64,000 nucleotides of DNA from Oscillospiraceae bacterium (GCA_902792985.1 CADBBT010000006.1:62001-126000), one strand, 5' to 3'. Counted from the stretch's first letter, positions 1 through 7,426 are shown. The notes: a model not told the origin generated them from the sequence alone. Made by a program: numbers and translations.

Positions 1-175
1 CGTGCTGTTCAAGCGCGTGCAGGAGCTTCACACGCGTGGCGTCCGCAAACAGCTTCAGCAGCGCCGCCAGGTTTTCATATTCCCGCGCCGGCTGCAGCGT
101 TTTGTTCACCGCGCAGACAACGTCGTCGTGGATGCATTCGCAATCGCACAGCTCCAGTCTTTCCTCATCGGCCAT
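1..175 (-). CDS. ArsR/SmtB-family metal-sensing repressor, N-terminal part (cut by window edge)
   Basis: The first 58 codons of a transcriptional repressor are visible; the rest lies left of the window. The start ATG (173-175) follows a good AGGTGA ribosome site. The N-terminus has a cysteine-rich CDCECIHDD motif, as in CadC/SmtB-like cadmium/zinc/lead sensors, where such cysteines bind the metal. It is followed by LLKLFADATRVKLLHALEQ, the standard opening of the ArsR winged helix-turn-helix. The gene is preceded by a consensus SigA promoter with an ArsR-type operator over the transcription start, so autoregulation is expected. In this family the next gene is often a metal-exporting P-type ATPase, but that region cannot be seen here. 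The metal specificity is inferred only from the cysteine motif. Confidence 0.88.
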   Translation of the reverse strand, partial: MADEERLELCDCECIHDDVVCAVNKTLQPAREYENLAALLKLFADATRVKLLHALEQH

Positions 176-194
176 TTTGTTCACCTGCCTTTAT

Positions 195-254
195 TGAATA
201 GTTGAGCAGTTGTTCAACTATTGATATTATATGCCGCTTTGCCGCGTTTGTCAA
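195..254 (-). promoter_or_regulatory. Consensus SigA promoter and ArsR operator of the arsR-like gene
   Basis: On the minus strand there is a perfect -35 TTGACA (249-254), a 17-bp spacer and a perfect -10 TATAAT (226-231). Just downstream lies an imperfect palindrome with arms ATAGTTGAGCA (198-208) and TGTTCAACTAT (211-221) around a 2-bp centre. One position differs within 11-bp arms, and weaker symmetry extends to 195-224. This matches the 12-2-12 operator pattern of ArsR/SmtB proteins. Repressor binding here would cover the transcription start. Confidence 0.9.
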
Positions 255-356
255 GAGAAACAAAAGAAAAAATGCATTTTTTTCTGTTCGGAAACCGCAT
301 CTTTCGTTCACTGCCGATTTTTCAGAGGAAAAGCAGAGGAAAAATCAAAACAGGGC

Positions 357-385
357 TTGCAAATATGCGCAAAAGAGTGTAAAAT
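357..385 (+). promoter_or_regulatory. SigA-type promoter of the alcohol dehydrogenase gene
   Basis: TTGCAA (357-362), a 17-bp spacer and TAAAAT (380-385) lie 34 bp before the start codon at 420. A ribosome site AAGGAAG precedes the ATG. There is no obvious operator between promoter and gene. Confidence 0.6.
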
Positions 386-419
386 ATAGATATTAAACTG
401 CAGAAAGGAAGTTTTTCCC

Positions 420-1625
420 ATGTGGCAATTGAAAAAAGCCTATTACAGAACCTTCCAGTGTGTGATGAAATATGCGATGTTCATCTTTGACTGGTCCGAA
501 CCCGAACTCCTTGAAGGCCCCGGCGCTGTGAAACGTCTGCCCGCCCTGATCAAATCCAAGAACATCAACAACGTGCTTGTCGTCACCGATAAAGGCCTGA
601 CCGGCCTGCACCTGCTGGACAGCCTGTATGAAAAGCTTGACGAAGCCGGCGTGCAGTATGTCGTTTATGACGGCACCCAGCCGAATCCGACGATCGGCAA
701 CATCGAAGACGCAAAACAGATGTACATCGACAACCACTGCCAGGCGGTCATCGCCTTCGGCGGCGGCTCCCCGATGGACTGCGCCAAAGCTGCGGCTGCC
801 CGTGTGACCAATCCGCGCACCAGCGTGCGCCAGATGCGCGGCACACTGCGTGTGTTCCACAAGCCGGCCATCCTCTTTGCTGTGCCCACCACCGCAGGCA
901 CCGGCTCCGAGACGACCGTTGCCGCTGTGGTCTCCGATCCCGAGACGCATGAGAAGAACGCGATCAACGATCCGAAGCTGCGTCCGAAATATGCGGTGCT
1001 CGATCCCGAGCTGACTGTCGGTCTGCCCCCGCACATCACCTCCACCACCGGAATGGATGCGCTCACGCACGCTGTGGAAGCCTATATCGGCCGCAGCAAC
1101 GTCAGAAGCACCGAAGTCTATGCGGAAAAGGCCGTAAAGATGATCTTCTCCTCGCTGGAAAAGGCGTATGCCAACGGCAAGGATATGGATGCGCGCAACA
1201 CGATGCTCAAAGCGTCCTATTACGCCGGCATGGCATTCACCCGCGCCTATGTGGGTTATGTCCACGCCATCGGTCACAACCTCGGCGGTATGTACGGGAT
1301 CCCCCACGGTCTTGCCATGTCCGTGATCCTGCCGTATGTTCTGGATTACTACGGCGACAAAGCATGGTTCCGTCTGGCCCGTTTGGCAGAAATGACCGGC
1401 ACCTGCAAGGTTGGTTCCGATGAAGAAAAAGCCAAGGCGTTCATTGAGGAGATCCGTGAAATGAACCGCCGCATGAACATCCCCGACGGCTTTGAGCAGA
1501 TCAAGGAAGAGGATCTGCCGATCATTGTCAAGCGTGCACTGAAGGAAGCGAACCCGCTGTATCCGGTGCCGAAGATCATGAACGAGGCCGACTGCGAAGC
1601 AGTCATCCGCCGTCTGATGCGCTGA
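420..1625 (+). CDS. Iron-containing alcohol dehydrogenase
   Basis: A 401-aa cytoplasmic NAD(P)-dependent dehydrogenase of the Fe-ADH family (group III), interconverting an alcohol and its aldehyde or ketone. The N-terminal nucleotide-binding half has GGGSPMDCAK (about residue 114) and TTAGTGSE (about 157). The C-terminal helical half carries the metal ligands: an Asp and a His in MDALTHAVE (about 211) and the two His of HAIGHNLGGMYGIPHG (about 281). Length and motif order are normal, so it looks intact. It is monocistronic, with its own promoter and a strong terminator. The substrate cannot be read from sequence; butanol, ethanol or diol-related dehydrogenases all belong here. Confidence 0.93.
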   Translation: MWQLKKAYYRTFQCVMKYAMFIFDWSEPELLEGPGAVKRLPALIKSKNINNVLVVTDKGLTGLHLLDSLYEKLDEAGVQYVVYDGTQPNPTIGNIEDAKQMYIDNHCQAVIAFGGGSPMDCAKAAAARVTNPRTSVRQMRGTLRVFHKPAILFAVPTTAGTGSETTVAAVVSDPETHEKNAINDPKLRPKYAVLDPELTVGLPPHITSTTGMDALTHAVEAYIGRSNVRSTEVYAEKAVKMIFSSLEKAYANGKDMDARNTMLKASYYAGMAFTRAYVGYVHAIGHNLGGMYGIPHGLAMSVILPYVLDYYGDKAWFRLARLAEMTGTCKVGSDEEKAKAFIEEIREMNRRMNIPDGFEQIKEEDLPIIVKRALKEANPLYPVPKIMNEADCEAVIRRLMR

Positions 1626-1648
1626 GCATAAAAACCTACATAACACAC

Positions 1649-1683
1649 AACCGGACACGGGAACATCCCGTGTCCGGTTTTTT
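1649..1683 (+). terminator. Intrinsic terminator after the alcohol dehydrogenase
   Basis: A 12-bp GC-rich stem (CCGGACACGGGA paired with TCCCGTGTCCGG, loop ACA) is followed by a run of T residues. It lies 24 bp after the stop codon. Confidence 0.93.
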
Positions 1684-1698
1684 CGCCCGTTCGGGCGC

Positions 1699-1847
1699 TC
1701 GCGCACGGCAATGCCGTGCGCGACAAGGCGGCGAGCGTGCAGTGCGCAGCACTGCATACCAAGGAGCGCAAAACGTCCGCCTTCCGGTCTGCGCCGCGTC
1801 CGGCGCTCCTTGTTTTCGCGCCTGCGGCGCGATACGCTCGCCGCCTT
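1699..1847. repeat. Structured intergenic palindromic element, copy A
   Basis: This lies between two facing terminators in a convergent gap. The outer stem is 13 bp and perfect (1725-1737 with 1835-1847). It encloses three hairpins. H1 is 8 bp with loop GCA (1738-1745/1749-1756). H2 is AAGGAGCGC (1761-1769) paired with GCGCTCCTT (1803-1811), with a 33-nt variable loop. H3 is TCGCGCC/GGCGCGA with loop TGC (1816-1832). A further 11-bp perfect hairpin (1699-1709/1713-1723, loop AAT) flanks it on the left. Copies B (7271-7426) and C (62167-62290) share the same architecture. There is no convincing coding potential. Confidence 0.85.
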
Positions 1848-1875
1848 TTGCCGCCACGCGCACCTTCCAAATCAA

Positions 1876-1907
1876 GAAAACAGGCCGTCCCAAACGGAAC
1901 AGCCTGT
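1876..1907 (-). terminator. Intrinsic terminator of the acyl-adenylate ligase gene
   Basis: On the minus strand a 12-bp stem with two wobble pairs and a GTTT loop (1880-1907) is followed by TTTTC. It is 18 bp past the ligase stop codon. Confidence 0.85.
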
Positions 1908-1925
1908 TGTTCTTTTCAGTTGTTC

Positions 1926-3626
1926 TTACACCTGCGGCACCGGGTCCATCAGCTTGACAAAGTCGATCTTTTCCATCTTGGTGCGCGGCAGTGCGTCATA
2001 GATCTCAAACTTACGCGGGCAGGCATAGCCTTCGATGTGCGCTTCGCAGTACTTCTTGAGCGCAGCGATCGCCTCGTCCTTGTCCTGTGCGGGATCACGC
2101 AGGGAAACGCACAGCTTTGCAAGCGGTTTACCCGCATCGCTGTAGCCCTGCACCACACAGACCTCGTCCACATAGGAGAGCTTTGTGATCTCCGATTCGA
2201 TCGTTGCGGGATAAATGTTGTAGCCGGCGATGATGATAATGCGTTTTTTACGGCCGGAGAAGTAAAGATAGCCCTCCTCGTCCATCGAGCCCATATCACC
2301 GGTGCGGATCCAGGGTTTTCCGTTTGCATCGGTGAAAATGCCGCTTTCCTGAATGTTTTCGTCCGGCAGATAGCCGTTCATGATGTGTTCGCCGGAAAGT
2401 ACGATTTCGCCGATCTCACCGTAGGGCAGTTCATTGCCGTCCTCGTCCCAAATCTCCATCTCCGTGCCGGCAAGCGGATAGCCGGTTGAGCTCTGCTTGT
2501 AATGCAGAGGGCTGCCGGAAGTCACGCAGGCGCACATCTCGGTCAGACCGTAGCCGCGGCAAAGGTGCGCTTTGGAACCGCATTTTTCAATCGCCGCGTC
2601 AAAGCGCTGCAGAAAGGTGTCGCTGACAACATCGCCGCCGACAAAGAGCAGTTTCAGACTGGCCACACCGGGATTGCTGAAGTTCGGCGCATCCAGCAGC
2701 TTTTCATACATCTTCGGCACACCGAGGATCTCGGTCACACGCACCTTGCTGATGATGTTGTTGACCTGCACAGCGTCAAATTTCGGGATCAGGATCGGTG
2801 AAAACGCATTGCAAAGGCCGTAAAAGATCGGGCCGCCCAGACCGTAGGCATGGAAACACGGGAGCACCGCAAGGCAGTGGTCGGTCTTGTAGTTGTGGTC
2901 TTCATCGATCAGATAATATTTATAAGCGAGATAGTTGAACGCATAAGAGGACAGACGGATGGTCTTGCTTTCGCCGGTGGTGCCGCCGCCCTGCAGGTAA
3001 AACGCGTCTTTTTTGCCGAAGTTCTGCACTGTCGGCACAGCGGGCAAATCGTTTGCGATCACGTCCGCATACAAGCGGTACGGCACATCGGGAATTTTGA
3101 TGTTGTTCGCTTCGTTATATTGCGCCATCGCCTTGCCCTTGCCGGAACAGTAATCGGAGGTGCGGCAGACCACGGTGGGAACCATTTCCATCACGCTGCC
3201 GAAATAGCCGCTGATCGCGTCAAGAATAAACATCCCCTTGCTCTTTGTGTGGCGCAAAATTTTCGCAAGTGCATCCGGGGGCGTCAGAGGATGCACAAAG
3301 TTGACGACCATACCGAGCTTGTTGCACGCAAGCATCACAGGATAGGCGTGGGCACAGGTCGGCATAAACGCCGTCATCACGTCGCCTTCCCGGTAACCTT
3401 GTGAAGCAAGGTAGGCCGCAAGCGCTTCGATATCGTGCAGCAGCACGGACACCGGCGTTTCGCAAAGCTCATCCACAACCGGCGTTGTAAACGCGCCGTA
3501 GTCACCGTAATCTTTTGAGATGCGTTCATAACAGCCGAGAAAATACTCATACATCGACATGCCGTCGTCCGGCTTTGTCAGATATTTTTCCTTCGGCTCC
3601 ACATATTTGTCATATCCAATATACAT
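1926..3626 (-). CDS. Class I adenylate-forming enzyme (acyl-CoA synthetase/AMP-dependent ligase)
   Basis: A 566-aa ANL-superfamily ligase that activates a carboxylic acid as acyl-AMP and probably transfers it to CoA. Core motifs are present: phosphate loop GGGTTGESK (about residue 212), LTEM motif GYGLTEM (about 357), RTGDM (about 440), hinge region SGRKKRIIIIAGYNIYP (about 455-471) and C-terminal LPRTKMEKIDF with the conserved lysine (about 546). The start at 3626 (MYIGYDKY) is preferred over an ATG 25 codons upstream because AGAGGG lies just before it and the promoter -10 (3700-3705) lies upstream of it. It is divergent from the TetR gene and shares an operator with it, so it is probably its regulatory target. 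The acyl substrate is unknown; medium/long-chain or aryl acids are possible. Confidence 0.9.
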   Translation of the reverse strand: MYIGYDKYVEPKEKYLTKPDDGMSMYEYFLGCYERISKDYGDYGAFTTPVVDELCETPVSVLLHDIEALAAYLASQGYREGDVMTAFMPTCAHAYPVMLACNKLGMVVNFVHPLTPPDALAKILRHTKSKGMFILDAISGYFGSVMEMVPTVVCRTSDYCSGKGKAMAQYNEANNIKIPDVPYRLYADVIANDLPAVPTVQNFGKKDAFYLQGGGTTGESKTIRLSSYAFNYLAYKYYLIDEDHNYKTDHCLAVLPCFHAYGLGGPIFYGLCNAFSPILIPKFDAVQVNNIISKVRVTEILGVPKMYEKLLDAPNFSNPGVASLKLLFVGGDVVSDTFLQRFDAAIEKCGSKAHLCRGYGLTEMCACVTSGSPLHYKQSSTGYPLAGTEMEIWDEDGNELPYGEIGEIVLSGEHIMNGYLPDENIQESGIFTDANGKPWIRTGDMGSMDEEGYLYFSGRKKRIIIIAGYNIYPATIESEITKLSYVDEVCVVQGYSDAGKPLAKLCVSLRDPAQDKDEAIAALKKYCEAHIEGYACPRKFEIYDALPRTKMEKIDFVKLMDPVPQV

Positions 3627-3663
3627 AAACCCTCTGCTCTCCCTTTTTCTTTCTGTCCTTTTA

Positions 3664-3727
3664 TTTGACAATGTGTCACAAATGTGATAGACTGTAATCA
3701 TTATAGCAGGTTTTTTCCGAAAGTCAA
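3664..3727 (-). promoter_or_regulatory. Promoter of the ligase gene with TetR-type operator site 1
   Basis: On the minus strand, -35 TTGACT (3722-3727), a 16-bp spacer and -10 TATAAT (3700-3705). Downstream of the expected start lies the motif TTTGACAATGTGTCACAAA (3664-3682, written on the plus strand), which closely resembles the reverse complement of site 2 at 3766-3785. Placement just after the transcription start fits repression. Confidence 0.75.
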
Positions 3728-3765
3728 TTTACAGTTTATTAAAATATGCCCGATTTGGCACAAAA

Positions 3766-3785
3766 TTTGCACATTGTGTCACAAA
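3766..3785 (+). promoter_or_regulatory. TetR-type operator site 2, before the regulator gene
   Basis: TTTGCACATTGTGTCACAAA (20 bp) lies 25 bp before the tetR start codon. Its reverse complement TTTGTGACACAATGTGCAAA aligns with site 1 reversed (TTTGTGACACATTGTCAAA). The shared core TTTGTGACACA, once in front of each divergent gene, suggests one regulator controls both. No clear -10/-35 pair was found for the regulator gene. Confidence 0.6.
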
Positions 3786-3810
3786 TCATCTGAAAAAAGG
3801 AGAAAAAAAT

Positions 3811-4407
3811 ATGGCGACCAAAGAGTATCGCTGTGTGCAGCGCACGAAGCAGGCGTTTCAGGAAGCGTTTGTGGAGCTTTCCGTAAAAAGTCCCGAAAAA
3901 AAAATCACCGTCAAGCTCCTGTGTGAAGCTGCAGGGCTGAGCCGCAATGCGTTTTATTTTCATTACGGCGAGCTGGACGACCTGTTTGCGGAGATCGAAA
4001 ACAGTATCCTTGACGAAATGCGCGCGCGGCTGGATGATCTTGGCCGCATCGGATTTCCGAACAATGTGCTCGGTTCGATCAACGCGCTTGTGGAGATCGT
4101 GCTCGATCACCGCAAGGTCTGTGAAATGCTGATGAGTCCGATGTATTTCACGTCGTTTTCCGGCAAATGCTATGATATTTTCAGCGATTTCAACTACCAG
4201 TATTTCCATCTTTATAACAAGGACACGCCGCGCGCTGTGTTCGACTTTTATTACACCTTCATCTCCGACGGCTTTTGGGGTATGCTGCGCCTTTATATGA
4301 AAGAGGACAACACATTTCCGCAGGAAAAGCTGACCGCACTTTGCTACACGCTCATCAAACGTCTGCTCGTGCCGTCGGAGCCGTCTCTTTCGTTCCTCAA
4401 TCACTAA
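3811..4407 (+). CDS. TetR/AcrR-family transcriptional regulator
   Basis: A 198-aa DNA-binding regulator. The N-terminal helix-turn-helix is clear (ITVKLLCEAAGLSRNAFYFH, about residues 32-51). It is followed by a helical, aromatic-rich ligand/dimerisation domain with no recognisable ligand signature. The AAGGAG ribosome site is 9 nt before the ATG. It is divergent from the acyl-adenylate ligase, and the matched operator motifs suggest it represses that gene and itself, perhaps responding to an acyl ligand (inference). The stop codon lies inside the terminal inverted repeat of a MITE, so the last residues may have been shaped by that insertion. Confidence 0.9.
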   Translation: MATKEYRCVQRTKQAFQEAFVELSVKSPEKKITVKLLCEAAGLSRNAFYFHYGELDDLFAEIENSILDEMRARLDDLGRIGFPNNVLGSINALVEIVLDHRKVCEMLMSPMYFTSFSGKCYDIFSDFNYQYFHLYNKDTPRAVFDFYYTFISDGFWGMLRLYMKEDNTFPQEKLTALCYTLIKRLLVPSEPSLSFLNH

Positions 4408-4571
4408 GTACCCACTGATTAACTCGGCCATGCAAATCTTGACGGGAAATTTCCCGTCATTTTGCACAGAAATCTCTTGCAAACCGTCAGGTTTGCTTCG
4501 CGATTTCTGTTACATCTGACGAAAAACTTCCTCGCCAATCTTTACATGTCGAATTAATCAGCGGGTACCTA
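4405..4571. mobile_element. MITE-like element, copy 1 (167 bp)
   Basis: Terminal inverted repeats of 22 bp (4405-4426 and 4550-4571) match at 19 of 22 positions; both contain CTGATTAA and the right end contains GGGTACC. The interior is a series of palindromes: a perfect 18-bp GACGGGAAATTTCCCGTC, then nested stems AGAAATC/GATTTCT and GCAAACC/GGTTTGC. It codes for nothing. It abuts the tetR stop codon and ends 25 bp before the mnmE start, so the mnmE promoter must lie in or before it. A possible TAA target duplication flanks it. A shorter relative in opposite orientation is at 56782-56862. Confidence 0.75.
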
Positions 4572-4596
4572 AGCTGTACCCCAAGGAGGCCTTTTT

Positions 4597-5958
4597 ATGT
4601 CCACCATTGCCGCAATCTCCACCCCGCCCTCCGCCGGCGGCATCGGCATCATCCGTATTTCCGGCGAAGACGCGATCCCGATCGCCGACCGTGTTTTTCG
4701 CGCAACATCCAAACGGCCGCTGTGCGCGCTGCAAGGCTATCGCGCTGCGCACGGACGTGTGTTTTTTGAAGGACGCGACATTGACGAGTGCGTGGCGCTC
4801 GTATTCCGTTCTCCGAAGAGCTATACCGGCGAAGATGTGGTGGAACTCTCCTGCCACGGCGGGTTGTTTTTGCTGCAAACGGTGCTGCGCGCCGTGCTTG
4901 CGGCCGGCGCCGTTCCTGCCGCACCCGGAGAATTCACAAAACGCGCGTTTTTGAACGGCAAGCTCGACCTCACCGAGGCCGAGGCAGTCATGAACCTGAT
5001 CGGCGCGCAGGGCGAACAGGGCGCAAAGGCGGCTCTGTCGGCGCTGGATGGCGCGCTGAGCAAGGAGATCCGTGCGCTGTGTGAAAAGCTGCTTGCTTTG
5101 TCAGCGCAGCTCGGCGCGTGGGTGGATTATCCCGACGACGAGATCGAGGAGCTGCAGACCGATGCGCTTTCAGCGTCGCTGCAATCCGCCGCGCAGACAC
5201 TGGACACCCTGCTTTCGCGCTTTGACGCCGGACGCGCTTTGACCGAAGGGGTCGAAACGGCGATCATCGGCAAGCCCAATGTCGGCAAAAGCGCGCTGAT
5301 GAACCTGCTTTCCGGGTTCGGCCGCTCCATCGTGACCGACATTGCCGGCACGACCCGCGACGTTGTGGAAGAGACTGTGCGGCTGGGCGACCTCGTGCTG
5401 CACCTTGCGGATACCGCCGGCATCCGTGACACCTCGGACGTGGTGGAGCGCATCGGTGTGGACCGCGCCAAAGAAAAGAGTGTGCGCGCCGGGTTGGTCT
5501 TTGCCGTGTTTGACGGCGCTAAGCCGCTCGACAGCGCCGATTTGGAGATCCTTTCGCTTTGCCGCGGCAAGCACGTCATTGCCGTGCTCAACAAAAGCGA
5601 TCTTCCGCAGCAAGCGGACAAAGCCGTCATCACGCAGGTGATCCCGGTTTGTGTGGAGCTGTGCGCCATCAGCGGCGACGGGCTGCAGGCGCTTGAACAA
5701 GCGGCGGCAGAGCTGCTTTGCGTAAACGCGCTCGACACCGGCAGCGCTATGCTGACCACGGAACGGCAGCGCAAAGACGCCGAGGCGGCGCTTGCAGCGA
5801 TCCGCGAAGCGCAGGGCGCGCTGCAGGACGGATTGACGCTTGACGCGGTCAATGTGAGCATGGACGACGCGATCGGTCATTTGCTCTCCCTGACAGGCGA
5901 ACGGGTCACAGACGCGGTCGTGGACGAGGTGTTTTCGCGCTTTTGCGTGGGCAAATAA
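4597..5958 (+). CDS. mnmE: tRNA uridine-5-carboxymethylaminomethyl(34) synthesis GTPase MnmE
   Basis: A 453-aa cytoplasmic GTPase which, with MnmG, installs the (carboxymethyl)aminomethyl group on U34 of certain tRNAs. The N-terminal formyl-tetrahydrofolate-binding domain starts TIAAISTPPSAGGIGIIRIS. A helical domain is interrupted by the G domain, with G1 GKPNVGKS (about 228), GTTRD, G3 DTAG (about 272) and G4 NKSD (about 331). The C-terminus ends FCVGK, a conservative variant of the usual FCIGK; its cysteine is functionally important in the family. Length is typical. A strong AAGGAGG site precedes the ATG. In many Firmicutes mnmG follows; here a secreted protein follows instead. Confidence 0.97.
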   Translation: MSTIAAISTPPSAGGIGIIRISGEDAIPIADRVFRATSKRPLCALQGYRAAHGRVFFEGRDIDECVALVFRSPKSYTGEDVVELSCHGGLFLLQTVLRAVLAAGAVPAAPGEFTKRAFLNGKLDLTEAEAVMNLIGAQGEQGAKAALSALDGALSKEIRALCEKLLALSAQLGAWVDYPDDEIEELQTDALSASLQSAAQTLDTLLSRFDAGRALTEGVETAIIGKPNVGKSALMNLLSGFGRSIVTDIAGTTRDVVEETVRLGDLVLHLADTAGIRDTSDVVERIGVDRAKEKSVRAGLVFAVFDGAKPLDSADLEILSLCRGKHVIAVLNKSDLPQQADKAVITQVIPVCVELCAISGDGLQALEQAAAELLCVNALDTGSAMLTTERQRKDAEAALAAIREAQGALQDGLTLDAVNVSMDDAIGHLLSLTGERVTDAVVDEVFSRFCVGK

Positions 5959-5988
5959 AGCGGCGGGCGCGGCGCGCCGTCAGATACT

Positions 5989-6015
5989 CCCGGTCACAAA
6001 CAGTGGCCGGTTTTT
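5989..6015 (+). terminator. Intrinsic terminator after mnmE
   Basis: CCGGTCAC pairs with GTGGCCGG (one wobble) around an AAACA loop, followed by TTTTT. It lies 30 bp after the stop codon. Confidence 0.85.
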
Positions 6016-6078
6016 CTGTGTTTTATGCTGTTTCACAAATCTTAAGGGAATTTTCCCTTTTTCTTTATCCGATCTCCC

Positions 6079-6107
6079 TTGTATCTTTCATGCCGGTCTG
6101 CTATGAT
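6079..6107 (+). promoter_or_regulatory. SigA-type promoter of the small secreted protein gene
   Basis: TTGTAT (6079-6084), a 17-bp spacer and TATGAT (6102-6107), followed by AAG. The 857-aa secreted protein gene has a very similar TATGATAAG -10 region (10314-10319, minus strand). An AAGGAGAG ribosome site precedes the ATG at 6153. Confidence 0.7.
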
Positions 6108-6152
6108 AAGCAGGTCCTTTGAAAGGAAAATACAAAACAAGGAGAGATCCCC

Positions 6153-7088
6153 ATGAAAAAACTATTGTCCGTACTGCTTGCCCTTTTGATGCTGCTGAGC
6201 ATCGCCCCGTTCGCCTTTGCCGAAGAAGAGGAAGCCTTCCCCCAGGAGCTTTCCGCAGCGTTTTATCTGGACTATAACGGCGAAACCTTTTCCACCCGTC
6301 ATTTTGTGCTCATTCTGAACGAAATCTTTGTGACCGCAACGCCGGCGCTTCGGGTCACAGTGACACACAAAGGCTATGAGGACGATGACGAGGAAACCAC
6401 CGACACCTTGGACGGCTCCGCTGTCATGGTCGTTCCCGGAACGTTTTTGAAAGGCGAAAAAGAAATAACGCGTCTGCAGCTCATCGTGCCGAAAACGTTC
6501 GACGAATCGGAATACACAACAGCTCTGACGGTTGCCGCCGGCAGTTTTGCAGACGCCGCAGGCAACACAAACGACACCATTACGCTGCATTCAATCTACA
6601 GAGGCGGAATCGGCGACCAGATCACCTATTTCAGCAAGGTCATGCAGGAGGATCTGGCCCTTGACTGCGGCCTCGGCGTGGGCGCAGGTGACAAGATCAC
6701 GATGACCTGCAGTGCGGAGTTCCCGTTTGAAGTCCGGCTCGATGGGCAGACACTCGCCCATGTGCGCGGCAACGAAGAAACGACCCTGACCTTCTCCACT
6801 CAGGATGAAGGCGAGCACAGGATTCAGACTTTCTATGAGGGCATGCCGATCAGCGTTTATGAATTCACGGTCTATTCTCAAAAAGAGATCTACAACCGTC
6901 AGCGTGCATCCGCGTTTTACATGCTGGAAGATTATGGGTTTCTTGTACTGCTCCCCCTTGCCGCACCGCTGCTCACCATGATCCTGCCGCCGCTCGGCGT
7001 TGCCGCCATGGCCGGTCCGGTCGTCTCGCTGATGAGTGTCATGGAAGCGGTCGCGTCCGTCTTCCGTGTTTTCAATCTGCTGCGATGA
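6153..7088 (+). CDS. Exported protein of unknown function with hydrophobic C-terminus
   Basis: A 311-aa protein not assigned to a named family. It has a textbook signal peptide (KK, then a Leu-rich core, then APFAFAEE, cleavage near residue 23). The middle is acidic and beta-rich, with two possible Ig-like sandwiches (about 30-145 and 150-245); one contains FADAAGNTND, reminiscent of bacterial Ig-like loops. The C-terminus (about 262-300) is strongly hydrophobic and ends FRVFNLLR, so the mature protein may stay membrane-attached with a very short basic tail. It has its own promoter and terminator. The likely role is as an envelope or surface protein; nothing more specific is supported. Confidence 0.8.
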   Translation: MKKLLSVLLALLMLLSIAPFAFAEEEEAFPQELSAAFYLDYNGETFSTRHFVLILNEIFVTATPALRVTVTHKGYEDDDEETTDTLDGSAVMVVPGTFLKGEKEITRLQLIVPKTFDESEYTTALTVAAGSFADAAGNTNDTITLHSIYRGGIGDQITYFSKVMQEDLALDCGLGVGAGDKITMTCSAEFPFEVRLDGQTLAHVRGNEETTLTFSTQDEGEHRIQTFYEGMPISVYEFTVYSQKEIYNRQRASAFYMLEDYGFLVLLPLAAPLLTMILPPLGVAAMAGPVVSLMSVMEAVASVFRVFNLLR

Positions 7089-7140
7089 ACAATACATAAG
7101 CTGCCGCATTCAGCGAAAAGCAGCAAAACAAAGGAATCAC

Positions 7141-7190
7141 GAAGCGCGCTTTTCTCAGCTCCTTCTGAAAAGCGCGCTTCTTTATTTATA
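7141..7190 (+). terminator. Intrinsic terminator after the 311-aa exported protein
   Basis: A long stem (GAAGCGCGCTTTTC with GAAAAGCGCGCTTC, extended by one or two pairs) with a short loop, followed by TTTATTTATAA. Confidence 0.93.
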
Positions 7191-7270
7191 AACGCTCCGT
7201 ATGCTTTGACCCGGCTTTTTGTCCGCGGTGTCCCTATATGCTGCCCGGCTCCGGTGCGCGGCGATCCGCA

Positions 7271-7426
7271 GGCGGCGAGCAGCGCAGTGCTGCGCACTGC
7301 GCGTCAAGGAGCGCGGCGCAGGCGGCCGTTTTCAAAACGCATGTTCCCGCCGTCGGGCGCCTTTCTTCCTGCGGCGCGGCCGGGCGCTCCTTGTTTCGCG
7401 CCTGCGGCGCGATGCAGCTCGCCGCC
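7271..7426. repeat. Structured intergenic palindromic element, copy B
   Basis: It occupies the centre of a 608-bp convergent gap (7089-7696) that holds no gene. The outer stem is GGCGGCGAGC (7271-7280) with GCTCGCCGCC (7417-7426). H1 is 9 bp with loop TGC (7282-7290/7294-7302). H2 is AAGGAGCGC (7306-7314) with GCGCTCCTT (7384-7392), enclosing a 69-nt loop, longer than in copies A and C. H3 is TCGCGCC/GGCGCGA with loop TGC (7396-7412). The rest of the gap (7431-7696) contains GC-rich sequence with no supported gene, a minus-strand terminator (7558-7584) and an 11-bp-stem hairpin (7654-7681). Confidence 0.83.
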
